Assembly: GCF_900093605.1 (NCBI RefSeq)
Contig: NZ_FLYE01000001.1
Coordinates: 558,001-622,000 of the forward strand
Length of the DNA stretch: 64,000 nucleotides
Origin: Candidatus Terasakiella magnetica
GTDB lineage: Bacteria > Pseudomonadota > Alphaproteobacteria > Rhodospirillales > Terasakiellaceae
Direction: 5' to 3'
Position numbers and translations under genes: made by a program. Under the pieces are notes generated by a model. The model searched no databases. It was given only the letters and a program-made list of their open reading frames with translations, and had not been told where the DNA came from. Position 1 is the first letter of the stretch; every line of letters begins with the position of its first letter. Shown piece by piece: positions 54,038-63,812 of the stretch.

Positions 54038-55327
54038 TTAGCTCTTTTCTTTTCTCATCTTATTCCAATAGGCTTGACGCTTGGAAAGTTCGCGCTCAAA
54101 CCCTTTATCTTTGGGCTGATAAAACTCCATGCGCGAAAGCCCATCGGGGAAATAATCCTGACCGGAAAAACCACCCTCTGCATCATGGTCATATTGATAG
54201 CCTTTGCCGTATCCGATCTCTTTCATCATCTTGGTTGGCGCGTTCAGGATATGTTTGGGCGGCATGAGTGAGCCAGTCTTTTTAGCCGCAGCCCGTGCCT
54301 GTTTATAGGCCGTATAGGCCGCATTGGATTTAGGGGCCGTACCCAAATAGATCAGCGCTTGTGCCAAGGCAAGTTCCCCTTCAGGGCTGCCCAAACGCTC
54401 GTAGGTTTCCCATGCCTGTAAGGCTTGTGTCATGGCATTGGGGTCTGCCAGACCAATATCTTCCACGGCAAAGCGCAACATGCGACGGGCGATATATTTC
54501 GGGTCTTCCCCGCCATCTAACATGCGCGAAAACCAATATAGTGCCGCATCCGTATCGGAGCCGCGCAAGGATTTATGCAAAGCCGAGATCAGGTTGTAAT
54601 GACCTTCTTGGGATTTATCATAAATCGGCATGCGTTTTTGCACGACTTGGGAAAGACCAGCCATATCTAGCATGGTCTCAGCCGGGAGCTCATAAACTGC
54701 TTCAACCATATTAAGCAGATATCGCCCATCTCCATCTGCCATGGCACGCAGGCTGCTGCGCGCCTCAATATCCATGGAAAGGCTGCGTTTCTTTTCCGCC
54801 TCTGCACGCTGCAAAAGCCCTTCTAAAGCCTCATCAGATAAACGGTTCAGCACCATCACTCGACAGCGCGACATCAAGGCGGCATTAAGTTCAAAAGAGG
54901 GATTTTCCGTTGTTGCTCCAACTAAAATAACCGTGCCATCTTCCACATAGGGTAAAAAGCCATCTTGTTGGGCACGGTTAAAACGGTGAATCTCATCAAT
55001 AAATAAAAGCGTGCCCTGCCCGCCTTCGCGTCTGGCCTTGGCTTCTTTAAAAACTTTTTTTAAATCAGCCACACCGGAAAAGATCGCTGAAAGCGGCTCG
55101 AAATAGAGATCGGTCTTATCAGCTAATAAACGCGCGACAGTCGTCTTACCACAGCCCGGCGGCCCCCATAAGACCATAGAAGTCAAACGCCCCCCGTTAT
55201 AGACCATACGCCCAATGGGGCCCTCTTCTGCTAAAAGATGATCCTGCCCGATCACCTCTTCAAGGCAGGTCGGGCGCAAACTATCAGCGAGCGGCCTTGG
55301 GGCCTGATCTTCGAATAAGGAACTCAT
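54038..55327 (-). CDS. rarA: replication-associated recombination protein RarA (MgsA)
   Basis: A 429-aa AAA+ ATPase. Walker A GPPGCGKTTVARLL (near 57), Walker B LLFIDEIHRFNRAQQDG (near 110), sensor 1 VGATTENPSFELNAALMSRC, and a C-terminal MgsA tetramer domain with DALYWFSRMLDGGEDPKYIARRMLR. It acts at stalled replication forks. The start is ATG 55325-55327, which overlaps the stop of the protease gene (ATGA), so the two are coupled. Confidence 0.94.
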   Translation of the reverse strand: MSSLFEDQAPRPLADSLRPTCLEEVIGQDHLLAEEGPIGRMVYNGGRLTSMVLWGPPGCGKTTVARLLADKTDLYFEPLSAIFSGVADLKKVFKEAKARREGGQGTLLFIDEIHRFNRAQQDGFLPYVEDGTVILVGATTENPSFELNAALMSRCRVMVLNRLSDEALEGLLQRAEAEKKRSLSMDIEARSSLRAMADGDGRYLLNMVEAVYELPAETMLDMAGLSQVVQKRMPIYDKSQEGHYNLISALHKSLRGSDTDAALYWFSRMLDGGEDPKYIARRMLRFAVEDIGLADPNAMTQALQAWETYERLGSPEGELALAQALIYLGTAPKSNAAYTAYKQARAAAKKTGSLMPPKHILNAPTKMMKEIGYGKGYQYDHDAEGGFSGQDYFPDGLSRMEFYQPKDKGFERELSKRQAYWNKMRKEKS

Positions 55328-56742
55328 CCGCGAAACTTCAACTCTCTGCGTTTGCCTTTGCGGATAATGCCGATGAGCCAATCCCCTTTGCGACCATCAA
55401 AACGTTTTAAAACCCATTTCAGGTCTTTTACGGTTTTGACCTCAATCCCATTAATCCCGGTAATGCGATCGCCTAGTTTAAAGCCAAGACGATTAACCGT
55501 ACTCCCGCGCACCATCTTTAAAATCGCCACGCCACTTTGCATAGTATCCCAACCGATCTCGTCATTAAGGGCCGGTGACATATTGACCACGACCGCCCCG
55601 TCAAAAGGATGATGACCTTTAAGACGTGATTTATCACGCTTGGGTGTTTCTGGTGCGGGAAGGGCTTCAAACGTTAAAGTTTTGCGCTCCCCACGGCGCA
55701 GAATTTCAAATTTCGCCGTCTCACCAAGGGACAATGTTGCCAGCCTAAAGCGTAAAGCTTGGGGCTCATCAACCACATGGTCATCAATTTTTAAAATGAT
55801 ATCACCGCGCTTTAGACCAGCTTCATCAGCAGGACCACGCGGATAAACCTCATCAATCAACACCCCTGTTGGGCGCGCAAGATTAAAAGACGAAGCCAAA
55901 TCTTGCGTCATAGGCTGGCCCGTTGCGCCAAGCCAGGGGCGCACGACTTTACCTGTTTCACTAACCCCTGATAGGACCGAGCGCACCATGTTGACCGGAA
56001 TGGCAAAACCAATCCCGTTTGAGCCCCCACCTTTAGAATAAATTGCAGAGTTCACGCCAATAAGTCGCCCATTCATATCCACAAGCGCCCCACCGGAGTT
56101 GCCCGGGTTAATAGCCGCATCGGTCTGGATGAAAAAGCTATAATCCGTAATGCCCACTTGTGTGCGCGCAAGGGCTGAGACAATTCCACTGGTCACAGTT
56201 TGACCCACCCCAAAGGGGTTGCCAATCGCAAGGACCAGATCACCGACCTCAAGCCCATCGGAGTTGCCAAGTGGCAATGTTGGCAAGAGAGCCCCTTCGG
56301 TATTGACCTGAAGGATGGCAAGGTCAGTGCGTTTGTCTGAGCCAACAAGCTTGGCTTCAAATTCACGACGGTCATTAAGCACGACTTTGATATCGTCTGC
56401 ACCTTCAATCACATGATGATTAGTAATCACCACGCCATTGGCTTCAACGATTACACCCGAGCCAAGGGAGTTTTGCACCTTTTTCTTGCGCCCACCGCCT
56501 TGGGGGACACCGCGAAAAGCATCGCCAAAGAAACGACGAAAGAACGGATCATTAAACAAAGGTGAGGTTGAACGCGTGCGCACCGTTTTTGAGGTATAGA
56601 TGTTCACCACAGCAGGCGCTGCTGACTTAACAAGCGGCGCATAAGAAAGCTGCGCCTCATAGCGCGAGCTTGGAACCTTTTTTATCTCAGCTTGGGCAAA
56701 TGAGCTGAGAAACAAACATATAATGAAAGCTCTAAAAAACAT
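55324..56742 (-). CDS. degP: HtrA/Deg-family periplasmic serine protease
   Basis: A 472-aa protein. Signal peptide with cleavage near AQA/EIK (residues 16-20). The trypsin-like domain (about 75-260) has the catalytic histidine in VITNHHVIEGA, aspartate in DKRTDLAILQV and serine in PGNSGGALVD. Two PDZ domains follow (about 270-365 and 385-470). It degrades or holds misfolded envelope proteins. ATG 56742 has GGGA about 7 bases upstream, in sequence close to a palindromic repeat element (56753-56823). Confidence 0.93.
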   Translation of the reverse strand: MFFRAFIICLFLSSFAQAEIKKVPSSRYEAQLSYAPLVKSAAPAVVNIYTSKTVRTRSTSPLFNDPFFRRFFGDAFRGVPQGGGRKKKVQNSLGSGVIVEANGVVITNHHVIEGADDIKVVLNDRREFEAKLVGSDKRTDLAILQVNTEGALLPTLPLGNSDGLEVGDLVLAIGNPFGVGQTVTSGIVSALARTQVGITDYSFFIQTDAAINPGNSGGALVDMNGRLIGVNSAIYSKGGGSNGIGFAIPVNMVRSVLSGVSETGKVVRPWLGATGQPMTQDLASSFNLARPTGVLIDEVYPRGPADEAGLKRGDIILKIDDHVVDEPQALRFRLATLSLGETAKFEILRRGERKTLTFEALPAPETPKRDKSRLKGHHPFDGAVVVNMSPALNDEIGWDTMQSGVAILKMVRGSTVNRLGFKLGDRITGINGIEVKTVKDLKWVLKRFDGRKGDWLIGIIRKGKRRELKFRG

Positions 56743-56752
56743 ATTCCAATCC

Positions 56753-56823
56753 CGTCATGCTGGACTTGATCCAGTATCCATAGACTTACTTCAGTCTGGC
56801 ATCTAGCCTACGCCAGAAGGACG
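56753..56823. repeat. palindromic intergenic repeat element upstream of degP
   Basis: Imperfect terminal inverted repeats CGTCATGCTGG (56753-56763) and CCAGAAGGACG (56813-56823), two mismatches in 11, with the palindrome TGGACTTGATCCA just inside. The CGTCATGCTGGACTTGATCCAG-like start resembles a dispersed repeat known from several alphaproteobacterial genomes. Only one copy is in this window, so repetition cannot be shown here. Confidence 0.55.
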
Positions 56824-56882
56824 CAGTCAGTGGGGTATATTTGCGCGGATTTAAGCCTCCACGCAAGCCCTAACACACAAAA

Positions 56883-56910
56883 AAGGCGGCTACCATAGGG
56901 CAGCCGCCTT
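56883..56910 (-). terminator. terminator of the ribosomal alpha operon
   Basis: AAGGCGGCT (56883-56891) pairs with AGCCGCCTT (56902-56910); on the minus strand the stem is followed by a T-run (AAAAAA at the left). It lies about 20 bp after the rplQ stop. Confidence 0.85.
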
Positions 56911-56931
56911 TTAATGTGGTGTGACACTCGC

Positions 56932-57369
56932 TTATACAGCGACGCCTTCAGCTTCTTCAGCTTCCTGTTCTGCTTCTACGCGCGCTTTATCAGCAGCACC
57001 TTTAGCATCAGCATCACGATCAACCAGCTCGATGAAAGCCATCGGAGCAGCATCGCCGAAACGGAAACCAGCTTTAAGAACACGTGTATAACCACCGTTA
57101 CGTTCTTTGTAACGTGGGCCAAGTACGTCAAACAGTTTCTGTACTGCAGCTTCATCACGAAGTGTAGCAAGAGCCTGACGACGTGCGTGCAGATCGCCAC
57201 GTTTGCCCAAAGTGATCATTTTGTCTGCAACAGAACGTAGATCTTTCGCTTTTGGCAAAGTCGTTTTGATTTGCTCGTGTGTCAGCAGAGCAACCGCCAA
57301 GTTCGCAAACAAAGCGCGGCGGTGTGATTTAGTACGGTTTAATTTGCGACCAGACATACGGTGACGCAT
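56932..57369 (-). CDS. rplQ: 50S ribosomal protein L17
   Basis: A 145-aa protein starting at ATG 57369 after GGAGA, with the family opening [20 protein letters not shown]. Core L17 runs to about residue 120 ([27 protein letters not shown]), and the acidic Ala/Glu tail is an extension common in alphaproteobacteria. It is the last gene of the alpha operon, 149 bp after rpoA, with a structured gap. Confidence 0.96.
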   Translation of the reverse strand: MRHRMSGRKLNRTKSHRRALFANLAVALLTHEQIKTTLPKAKDLRSVADKMITLGKRGDLHARRQALATLRDEAAVQKLFDVLGPRYKERNGGYTRVLKAGFRFGDAAPMAFIELVDRDADAKGAADKARVEAEQEAEEAEGVAV

Positions 57370-57420
57370 AGCGGTATCTCCTATAGAGCTCGTCTTGCAA
57401 GGCAAGAACGATAAGTAAAA

Positions 57421-57469
57421 CTTTTCGCCACGCCCTTAACTTTAAAAAGATAAGGGCGAGATCGAAAAG
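57421..57469. repeat. extended hairpin between rpoA and rplQ
   Basis: Inner stem CGCCCTTA/TAAGGGCG (57431-57458) and outer stem CTTTTCG/CGAAAAG (57421-57469) make an interrupted hairpin in the 149-bp gap. A second small stem GGATC/GATCC lies at 57473-57487. With no T-run it may be an RNase processing or attenuation structure. Confidence 0.5.
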
Positions 57470-57518
57470 GATGGATCAACGCGATCCAAAGTAGCCGTTA
57501 GACAAACTGTCTTTCAGA

Positions 57519-58535
57519 TCAAAATGGATCTTCGAGACGTTTTGCCAAATCTTCGATATTCTCCGGCGGCCAGCCATCAACGTCCATACCCAGTGAAAGT
57601 TCCATACCACCGAGAACTTCTTTGATCTCGTTGAGGGACTTACGACCGAAGTTAGGCGTACGCAGCATCTCTGCTTCGGTTTTCTGTACCAGATCGCCGA
57701 TGTAGATGATGTTGTCGTTTTTCAGGCAGTTTGCAGAACGAACAGAAAGTTCCAGTTCGTCCACTTTGCGCAGAAGATTTTTGTTGAATGGAAGATCGTC
57801 TTCTTTCTTCTCTGGCAGAGCCACTTCTGGCTCGTCAAAGTTGATGAAGAGCTGCAGCTGGTCTTGCAGGATACGACCCGCAAGCGCAACCGCATCTTCA
57901 GGTGTTACCGAACCGTCAGTCGTCACTGTCAAAGACAGTTTGTCATAATCGGTTACACGGCCAACACGTGTGTTGTCCACCTTGTAAGATACTTTCTTCA
58001 CAGGTGAGAAGATCGCATCTACAGGGATCAAACCGATCGGAGAATCTTCCGGACGGTTTTGAACAGCAGGCACGTAGCCTTTACCTGTATCAACAGTAAA
58101 TTCAATGCTTACTTTCGCATCTGAATCCAAGTGGCAGATTACGAGATCCGGGTCCATGACTTCCATGTCACCAGGGCACTCGATCATACCGGCGGTCACA
58201 GGACCAGGACCAGTTGCTTCAAGATGCATTTTCTTAACGCCTTCACTCTCGCAACGAAGTGCGATGTTTTTAACGTTAAGAACGATATCAGTTACGTCTT
58301 CACGAACACCCGCGACAGACGAAAACTCGTGCAAAACACCATCAATTTGAATTGCAGTAACAGCTGCACCCTGCAGCGACGACAGCAACACACGACGAAT
58401 GGCGTTACCAAGAGTCAGACCGAATCCACGCTCAAGTGGTTCAGCAACGATTACAGCCGTACGGCCATCATCTTCACCGGATTTCACTTCAAGCTTGGAT
58501 GGTTTAATGAGTTCTTGCCAATTCTTTTGAATCAC
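57519..58535 (-). CDS. rpoA: DNA-directed RNA polymerase alpha subunit
   Basis: A 338-aa protein. The start is GTG 58533-58535, giving [16 protein letters not shown], the normal alphaproteobacterial N-terminus; the longer frame to 58577 is unlikely. Dimerisation N-terminal domain about 20-230 ([19 protein letters not shown]) and C-terminal domain about 250-330 ([38 protein letters not shown]), which contacts UP elements and activators. It follows rpsK by 125 bp. Confidence 0.97.
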   Translation of the reverse strand: MIQKNWQELIKPSKLEVKSGEDDGRTAVIVAEPLERGFGLTLGNAIRRVLLSSLQGAAVTAIQIDGVLHEFSSVAGVREDVTDIVLNVKNIALRCESEGVKKMHLEATGPGPVTAGMIECPGDMEVMDPDLVICHLDSDAKVSIEFTVDTGKGYVPAVQNRPEDSPIGLIPVDAIFSPVKKVSYKVDNTRVGRVTDYDKLSLTVTTDGSVTPEDAVALAGRILQDQLQLFINFDEPEVALPEKKEDDLPFNKNLLRKVDELELSVRSANCLKNDNIIYIGDLVQKTEAEMLRTPNFGRKSLNEIKEVLGGMELSLGMDVDGWPPENIEDLAKRLEDPF

Positions 58536-58600
58536 AACCCTGACCTCACACAAGTATAAAAAATATTGCGAATCCAATCATGGGGCTATTCAAGCCAGAA

Positions 58601-58626
58601 AACCGATACCTGAAGCGGTACCGGTT
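58601..58626. repeat. hairpin between rpsK and rpoA
   Basis: AACCGATACC and GGTACCGGTT (one mismatch) around a six-base loop, in the 125-bp rpsK-rpoA gap. Probably an mRNA structure; no T-run follows. Confidence 0.4.
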
Positions 58627-58660
58627 GCTGGCGTAAGAATAACCTGATTGAACAGGCGAC

Positions 58661-59053
58661 TTAAACGCGACGACGTTTGCGCGGACGGCAACCGTTGTGC
58701 GGAATAGGCGTTACGTCTTTAATGGACGTAATTGTAAAACCGACTGCGTTCAATGCGCGCAGTGCGGATTCACGACCTGAGCCCGGGCCTTTGACCAGAA
58801 CTTCAAGAGTCTTCATGCCGTGTTCCATCGCCTTTTTGCCTGCATCTTCTGCAGCCATCTGAGCCGCATAAGGAGTAGACTTACGAGAGCCTTTAAATCC
58901 TTGTGCACCTGCTGAAGACCAAGAAATTGCATTACCTTGAGCATCGGCAATGGTGATGATTGTGTTGTTAAACGTTGCGTTAACGTGTGCAATACCGGAA
59001 ACGATATTCTTGCGTTCACGACGACGTGTAGATTGTCTGCTAGCTTTTGCCAT
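58661..59053 (-). CDS. rpsK: 30S ribosomal protein S11
   Basis: A 130-aa protein matching S11 throughout: [58 protein letters not shown] and the basic C-terminus [13 protein letters not shown]. It lies 21 bp after rpsM and forms part of the platform of the small subunit. Confidence 0.97.
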   Translation of the reverse strand: MAKASRQSTRRRERKNIVSGIAHVNATFNNTIITIADAQGNAISWSSAGAQGFKGSRKSTPYAAQMAAEDAGKKAMEHGMKTLEVLVKGPGSGRESALRALNAVGFTITSIKDVTPIPHNGCRPRKRRRV

Positions 59054-59074
59054 AATTCAATTATCCTACTTGAA

Positions 59075-59443
59075 TTATTTTTTCTTACCCGCAATAGGAC
59101 GCGCAGGCCCTTTGCGAGTACGCGCGTTACACTTCGTACGTTGACCACGTACTGGAAGCCCTTTACGGTGACGTAAGCCACGGTAAGACTTCAAGTCTAA
59201 CAGACGTTTAATGTTCATTGCTACTTCACGACGAAGGTCACCTTCTACCGTGTAGTCTGCATCAATCGTTTCACGAATTTTAACGACGTCGTCGTCAGAT
59301 AATTCGTTTACACGCTTCTCAGACGGAATGCCTACTTTCTCACAAATTTCTTGTGATTTCGTTGGGCCGATTCCGTGAATATATGTAAGTGCAATCACAA
59401 CTCGTTTCTGAGTTGGGATGTTTACACCTGCAATACGCGCCAA
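59075..59443 (-). CDS. rpsM: 30S ribosomal protein S13
   Basis: A 122-aa protein. The probable start is TTG 59441-59443 (GGAG 7 bases upstream), which gives the canonical [15 protein letters not shown]; a GTG five codons earlier is the only alternative. Visible are [16 protein letters not shown] and the C-terminal [26 protein letters not shown]. It contacts the tRNA and S19 in the head of the 30S subunit. First gene of the alpha operon here, separated from adk by a terminator-like stem. Confidence 0.95.
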   Translation of the reverse strand: MARIAGVNIPTQKRVVIALTYIHGIGPTKSQEICEKVGIPSEKRVNELSDDDVVKIRETIDADYTVEGDLRREVAMNIKRLLDLKSYRGLRHRKGLPVRGQRTKCNARTRKGPARPIAGKKK

Positions 59444-59466
59444 AGCGGTTCTCCTCACACCAAATA

Positions 59467-59492
59467 TAAAAAAGGTAAGTAAATTACTTACC
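59467..59492 (-). terminator. terminator between adk and rpsM
   Basis: Perfect stem GGTAAGTAA/TTACTTACC (59474-59492) with almost no loop, followed on the minus strand by six or seven Ts (the A-run at 59467-59473). It would end the spc transcript before rpsM. Confidence 0.65.
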
Positions 59493-59559
59493 GGAAACCG
59501 AGGGGCGTGACTATAGAAAGAAATAACTTCCTGTCAACCCCTTAATTTCAAAACGATAC

Positions 59560-60204
59560 TTAACCCAAGATTGCCTTGAGCTGAGCAGTAACTTCATCGA
59601 TGTCAGCCATGCCATCGACAGTTTTTAACATTCCCTTCGCATCATAATGAGATGCGATTGGAGCTGTTTGTTCGCGATAAGATTCCAAACGGGAACGTAC
59701 GGTTTCTTCATTATCATCGGCACGACGCGAAAATTCAGTTGCGCCACACTTGTCACAAACGCCTTCTTTAACAGGCTTTTGGAACTCGTCGTGATACCCT
59801 TGGCCACATTTAGCACAGGTATAACGACCAGTGATACGACCAACAAGCGCTTCTTCGTCAACTTTCATTTCGATGACGCTATCCAGCTTCTGACCTTTAT
59901 CAGCCAACATGGCATCCAAAGCTTCAGCCTGCGCTGTTGTGCGTGGGAAACCGTCAAGGATATAGCCCTTGGCACAGTCGTCTTGTTCTACACGGCTTGA
60001 AATCATAGAAATGATCAGCTCATCGGTCACGAGGTTACCCGCTTCCATAACAGCTTTCAGTTCTTTACCAATTTCACTACCACTGGCAACTTCTGCACGC
60101 AGCATGTCACCTGTAGACAATTGTACAACACCATAAGCTTCTTCGAGACGTTTTGCTTGAGTACCTTTACCAGCACCCGGAGCACCTAACAGAATCAGTT
60201 TCAT
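59560..60204 (-). CDS. adk: adenylate kinase (zinc-LID type)
   Basis: A 214-aa enzyme that interconverts ATP + AMP and 2 ADP. P-loop GAPGAGKGTQAKRL (7-14), DGFPRT, and a LID with CAKCGQGYH and CDKCG: four cysteines that would bind zinc, as in Gram-positive and many alphaproteobacterial Adk proteins. Its start codon overlaps the secY stop (ATGA). It follows secY in the spc operon as usual in this group. Confidence 0.97.
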   Translation of the reverse strand: MKLILLGAPGAGKGTQAKRLEEAYGVVQLSTGDMLRAEVASGSEIGKELKAVMEAGNLVTDELIISMISSRVEQDDCAKGYILDGFPRTTAQAEALDAMLADKGQKLDSVIEMKVDEEALVGRITGRYTCAKCGQGYHDEFQKPVKEGVCDKCGATEFSRRADDNEETVRSRLESYREQTAPIASHYDAKGMLKTVDGMADIDEVTAQLKAILG

Positions 60205-61544
60205 CCTCGTTTTCCCCTAAGTTTAGACTTCTTAATCAGACCTTCATACTGGTGTGCCAGAAGATGCGAATGCACTTGACCCACCGTATCCAATGTTACC
60301 GTAACTACGATCAACAAGCTGGTTCCACCGAAGTAGAAAGGCACTTGCCATTTCGCAATCAGAATTTCAGGCAATAGACAGACAGCAGACAGATAAGCTG
60401 CACCGATGACTGTCAGACGACTTGTAATCTTATCAAGATATTGAGCCGTATTCTTACCCGGACGGATGCCCGGTACATAACCACCGTTTTTACGTAAGTT
60501 CTCTGCAGTCTCTGTCGGGTTGAAAACAACCGACGTATAGAAGAATGCGAAGAATACGATCAAACCAAGGTACAAACCAATGTACAGAGGCTGTCCGCGA
60601 CCCAACCATGCAGCGACGCTTTGCAACCACTCTGGCCCCTGCCCAGCCGTCATAGAGATGACAGTTGTCGGCAAAAGAAGCAGTGAGCTTGCAAAAATTG
60701 GCGGGATCACACCAGCGGTGTTGATTTTCAAAGGCATATGGGAAGATTCGCCCCCATATACTTTATTGCCACGTTGACGTTTTGGATATTGGATAACGAC
60801 GCGGCGTTGTGCACGTTCAACGTAAACGATGAACATGATAACACCAACACTCATTGCCAACAGGAAGACGATCAAGAGAACAGACAATGCGCCTGTACGA
60901 CCGAGTTCCAGTGTCCCTGCAAGTGCACTTGGCAAGTTTGCCACGATCCCTGCAAAGATAATGAGTGAAATACCGTTACCGATACCACGCGCTGTGATTT
61001 GCTCGCCAAGCCACATCAAGAAAATGGTACCACCCACAAGCGTGATAACAGTCGCAGCCCGGAAGAAATACCCCGGATCAATAACAGCTGTGCCCCCGCT
61101 AGAGGTCATCCCCTCAAGACCAACGGCAATACCGTAAGCTTGAAGTGAAGCAATAACCACCGTTAGATAACGGGTATATTGCGTGATTTTCTTGCGTCCA
61201 CTTTCACCTTCTTTCTTCATCGCTTCAAGGCTAGGCGAAACCGCCGTCCCCAGTTGCATGATGATCGAAGCCGAAATGTACGGCATGATGTTTAGTGCGA
61301 AAATGGTCATACGACCCAACGCACCACCGGCAAACATATCAAACATTCCCAGAATGCCGCCTGCATTCTGCGTGAAAATATCACGCAGAATGACAGGGTC
61401 GATCCCCGGAATTGGAATATAAGCGCCAATGCGATAAACGATCAAAGCCCCTAACGTAAACCATATACGTTTTTTAAGTTCTTCTGCTTTCGCAATAGAA
61501 CCGAAGTTCATATTAGAAGCTAATTGTTCTGCGGCAGATGCCAT
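60201..61544 (-). CDS. secY: preprotein translocase subunit SecY
   Basis: A 447-aa inner-membrane protein with ten predicted helices. Features: KKRIWFTLGALIVYRIGAYIPIPGIDP, the plug region GALGRMTIFALNIMPYISASIIMQ, and GNGISLIIFAGIV. It forms the Sec pore for secreted and membrane proteins. It lies 46 bp after rplO, in the order rplO-secY-adk. Confidence 0.97.
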   Translation of the reverse strand: MASAAEQLASNMNFGSIAKAEELKKRIWFTLGALIVYRIGAYIPIPGIDPVILRDIFTQNAGGILGMFDMFAGGALGRMTIFALNIMPYISASIIMQLGTAVSPSLEAMKKEGESGRKKITQYTRYLTVVIASLQAYGIAVGLEGMTSSGGTAVIDPGYFFRAATVITLVGGTIFLMWLGEQITARGIGNGISLIIFAGIVANLPSALAGTLELGRTGALSVLLIVFLLAMSVGVIMFIVYVERAQRRVVIQYPKRQRGNKVYGGESSHMPLKINTAGVIPPIFASSLLLLPTTVISMTAGQGPEWLQSVAAWLGRGQPLYIGLYLGLIVFFAFFYTSVVFNPTETAENLRKNGGYVPGIRPGKNTAQYLDKITSRLTVIGAAYLSAVCLLPEILIAKWQVPFYFGGTSLLIVVTVTLDTVGQVHSHLLAHQYEGLIKKSKLRGKRG

Positions 61545-61590
61545 AACGGTCCCCTGGACTTAGATACTTGGTCCGAAAATCGAAGTAGGT

Positions 61591-62052
61591 TTACTCAGCA
61601 GCGTCAACTGTTACTGAACCGCCTGCTTTTTCAACAGCAGCGATTGCAGAAGCAGAAGCACTATTGACTTCAACCGTAACTTTAGCAGTGATTTCACCTT
61701 TGTTAAGAAGACGAACGCCGTCCTTAACACGGTTCACAAGACCAGCAGCCTTAAGAACCTCAAGATTTACAGTATCACCTGCTTTGATTTTACCAGCATC
61801 AACCGCTTTTTGAATGCGACCGACGTTAACAACAGCGAATTCCTTGCGGAACATGTTGGTAAAGCCACGCTTCGGCAAGCGACGATACAGCGGCATTTGG
61901 CCGCCTTCAAAGCCTACAGCAACTGTGTTGCGGGCTTTTTGACCTTTTTGACCACGACCAGAAGTCTTGCCTTTGCCTGAACCGAGACCACGGCCCACAC
62001 GCATGCGAATCTTTCTAGCGCCATCATTGTCACGAAGCTCATTGAGTTTCAT
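61591..62052 (-). CDS. rplO: 50S ribosomal protein L15
   Basis: A 153-aa protein: [41 protein letters not shown] at the N-terminus, then [19 protein letters not shown], both classical for L15. It lies 59 bp after rpmD in the spc operon. It helps late 50S assembly. Confidence 0.97.
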   Translation of the reverse strand: MKLNELRDNDGARKIRMRVGRGLGSGKGKTSGRGQKGQKARNTVAVGFEGGQMPLYRRLPKRGFTNMFRKEFAVVNVGRIQKAVDAGKIKAGDTVNLEVLKAAGLVNRVKDGVRLLNKGEITAKVTVEVNSASASAIAAVEKAGGSVTVDAAE

Positions 62053-62111
62053 GTTTCAAATCCTTTAAAGTTTCTCGTAAGTTATCAAAAGAGGAAGGTG
62101 TGCAAGACACC

Positions 62112-62294
62112 TTACTCAACGATTTCCACGAGATGCTGAACTTTAGCAATCATGCCGCGAACTGAAGGAGTATCTTCAAGCTCAGAAACACGATTAATTT
62201 TGTTCAAACCAAGGCCAACCAACGTTGCACGTTGATCTTTTTTGCGACCGATCGGGCTACCGACCTGTTGCACTTTAACGGTTTTCTTAGCCAT
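62112..62294 (-). CDS. rpmD: 50S ribosomal protein L30
   Basis: A 60-aa protein: [31 protein letters not shown], then a short C-terminal helix. The size and order (rpsE-rpmD-rplO) are standard. It starts 6 bp after the rpsE stop. Confidence 0.96.
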   Translation of the reverse strand: MAKKTVKVQQVGSPIGRKKDQRATLVGLGLNKINRVSELEDTPSVRGMIAKVQHLVEIVE

Positions 62295-62300
62295 GTCTCA

Positions 62301-62891
62301 TTACTCCTTTGCAGCAGCTTGTGCAGCCGCACCTGAGTCCCGACGCGCCACGATCTCACCGACTTTCTTACCACGCTTGGAAGCGATGGAACGCGGAGAG
62401 AATGAATTCTGCAGCGCATCAAAAGTAGCTTTAATCATGTTGTTCGGGTTCTGAGTACCCATAGACTTCGCAACAACGTCTTGTACGCCCATTGTTTCGA
62501 AAACTGCACGCATTGGGCCACCGGCGATAATACCAGTACCAGATGGTGCAGCACGCAGGATAACTTTACCTGCGCCGAAGTGACCCTTCACATCATGGTG
62601 AAGTGTACGACCTTCGCGAAGCGGAACGCGGATCATGTTACGTTTTGCTTGATCAGTTGCCTTACGGATAGCTTCCGGAACCTCACGTGCTTTACCCGTG
62701 CCGAAACCGACACGACCACGACCGTCACCAACGACGACCATAGCAGCAAATGAGAAACGACGGCCACCTTTGACCACCTTAGCGACACGGTTAATACCGA
62801 CGAGCTTATCGATTAGGTCAGAATCTGCTTCCTGAGCCTTATCTTTGCCTCGGCCTTTACCGCGAGAGTTTTCTTTAGGATTACGTGCCAT
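62301..62891 (-). CDS. rpsE: 30S ribosomal protein S5
   Basis: A 196-aa protein. [44 protein letters not shown] and the [15 protein letters not shown] loop identify S5. The basic N-terminal extension ([14 protein letters not shown]) is usual in alphaproteobacteria. It lies 14 bp after rplR. Confidence 0.97.
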   Translation of the reverse strand: MARNPKENSRGKGRGKDKAQEADSDLIDKLVGINRVAKVVKGGRRFSFAAMVVVGDGRGRVGFGTGKAREVPEAIRKATDQAKRNMIRVPLREGRTLHHDVKGHFGAGKVILRAAPSGTGIIAGGPMRAVFETMGVQDVVAKSMGTQNPNNMIKATFDALQNSFSPRSIASKRGKKVGEIVARRDSGAAAQAAAKE

Positions 62892-62905
62892 ATCTCATTC
62901 TTCCT

Positions 62906-63268
62906 TTAGAACGACAGACCAGCTTCACGAGCAGCGTCAGCCAAAGCTTTCACACGCCCATGATAGCGGTAGCCACCACGATCGAAGACAACATCCTTGA
63001 TACCGGCTTTAACTGCACGCTCAGCAACCAAAGCACCAACTTTGGTAGCAGCATCAGTGTCAGCACCAGTTTTCAAGCTACCTTTGAGATCTTTCTCAAT
63101 GGAAGATGCAGCAACCAGAGTAACGCCATTAGCGTCATCAATGACTTGTGCATAAATGTGCTTGCTGGAACGGAAAACCGACAAACGTGGACGACCAGTA
63201 GCACGTTTGCGGATTTGGAAACGTACGCGTGACTTGCGACGTTCCTGAAGTTGTTTTGAATTTAACAT
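62906..63268 (-). CDS. rplR: 50S ribosomal protein L18
   Basis: A 120-aa protein: [35 protein letters not shown] and the C-terminal [24 protein letters not shown]. It binds 5S rRNA. Its ATG overlaps the rplF stop by one base. Confidence 0.97.
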   Translation of the reverse strand: MLNSKQLQERRKSRVRFQIRKRATGRPRLSVFRSSKHIYAQVIDDANGVTLVAASSIEKDLKGSLKTGADTDAATKVGALVAERAVKAGIKDVVFDRGGYRYHGRVKALADAAREAGLSF

Positions 63269-63801
63269 TACTTCTTCTTCCCTTCCTTACGAAGGATGTA
63301 CTCACCCTTGTAACGTACACCTTTGCCTTTGTAAGGCTCTGGTGGACGGTAGCCACGGATTTCTGCAGCGATCTGACCGACCTTCTGTTTATCCGCGCCA
63401 GAGATCGTGATCTCTGTTTGAGATGGGCAAGCAATCTTCAGGTCAGACGGAATCGGCACGATTACGTCATGGGAGAAACCAAGTTGAAGCTCAAGGTTTG
63501 AACCCTTAACGGCGGCACGATAACCAACGCCTTGGATTTCAAGTTCCTTGGAGAAACCTTCGTTCACACCAATGACCAGATTGTTAATACGTGTGCGGGC
63601 TGTTGCCCACATTTGACGAGCGCGACGAGTGTCATTCTTCGGCGCAACGGTTACTTTGTTGTCATCCATAGACACAACAATTTCTTCCATTACAGAGAAC
63701 GTCAACTCACCGAGTTTACCTTTAGCGGCAACATCTTGACCGTTTACAGTAACTGTAACACCAGATGGCACTTCTACAGGGTGCTTACCAATACGTGACA
63801 T
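63268..63801 (-). CDS. rplF: 50S ribosomal protein L6
   Basis: A 177-aa protein: [24 protein letters not shown] opening and the C-terminal [18 protein letters not shown], the L6 signature. GGGAG lies 6 bases before ATG 63801. It lies 11 bp after rpsH. Confidence 0.97.
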   Translation of the reverse strand: MSRIGKHPVEVPSGVTVTVNGQDVAAKGKLGELTFSVMEEIVVSMDDNKVTVAPKNDTRRARQMWATARTRINNLVIGVNEGFSKELEIQGVGYRAAVKGSNLELQLGFSHDVIVPIPSDLKIACPSQTEITISGADKQKVGQIAAEIRGYRPPEPYKGKGVRYKGEYILRKEGKKK

Positions 63802-63812
63802 AGTATGCTCCC

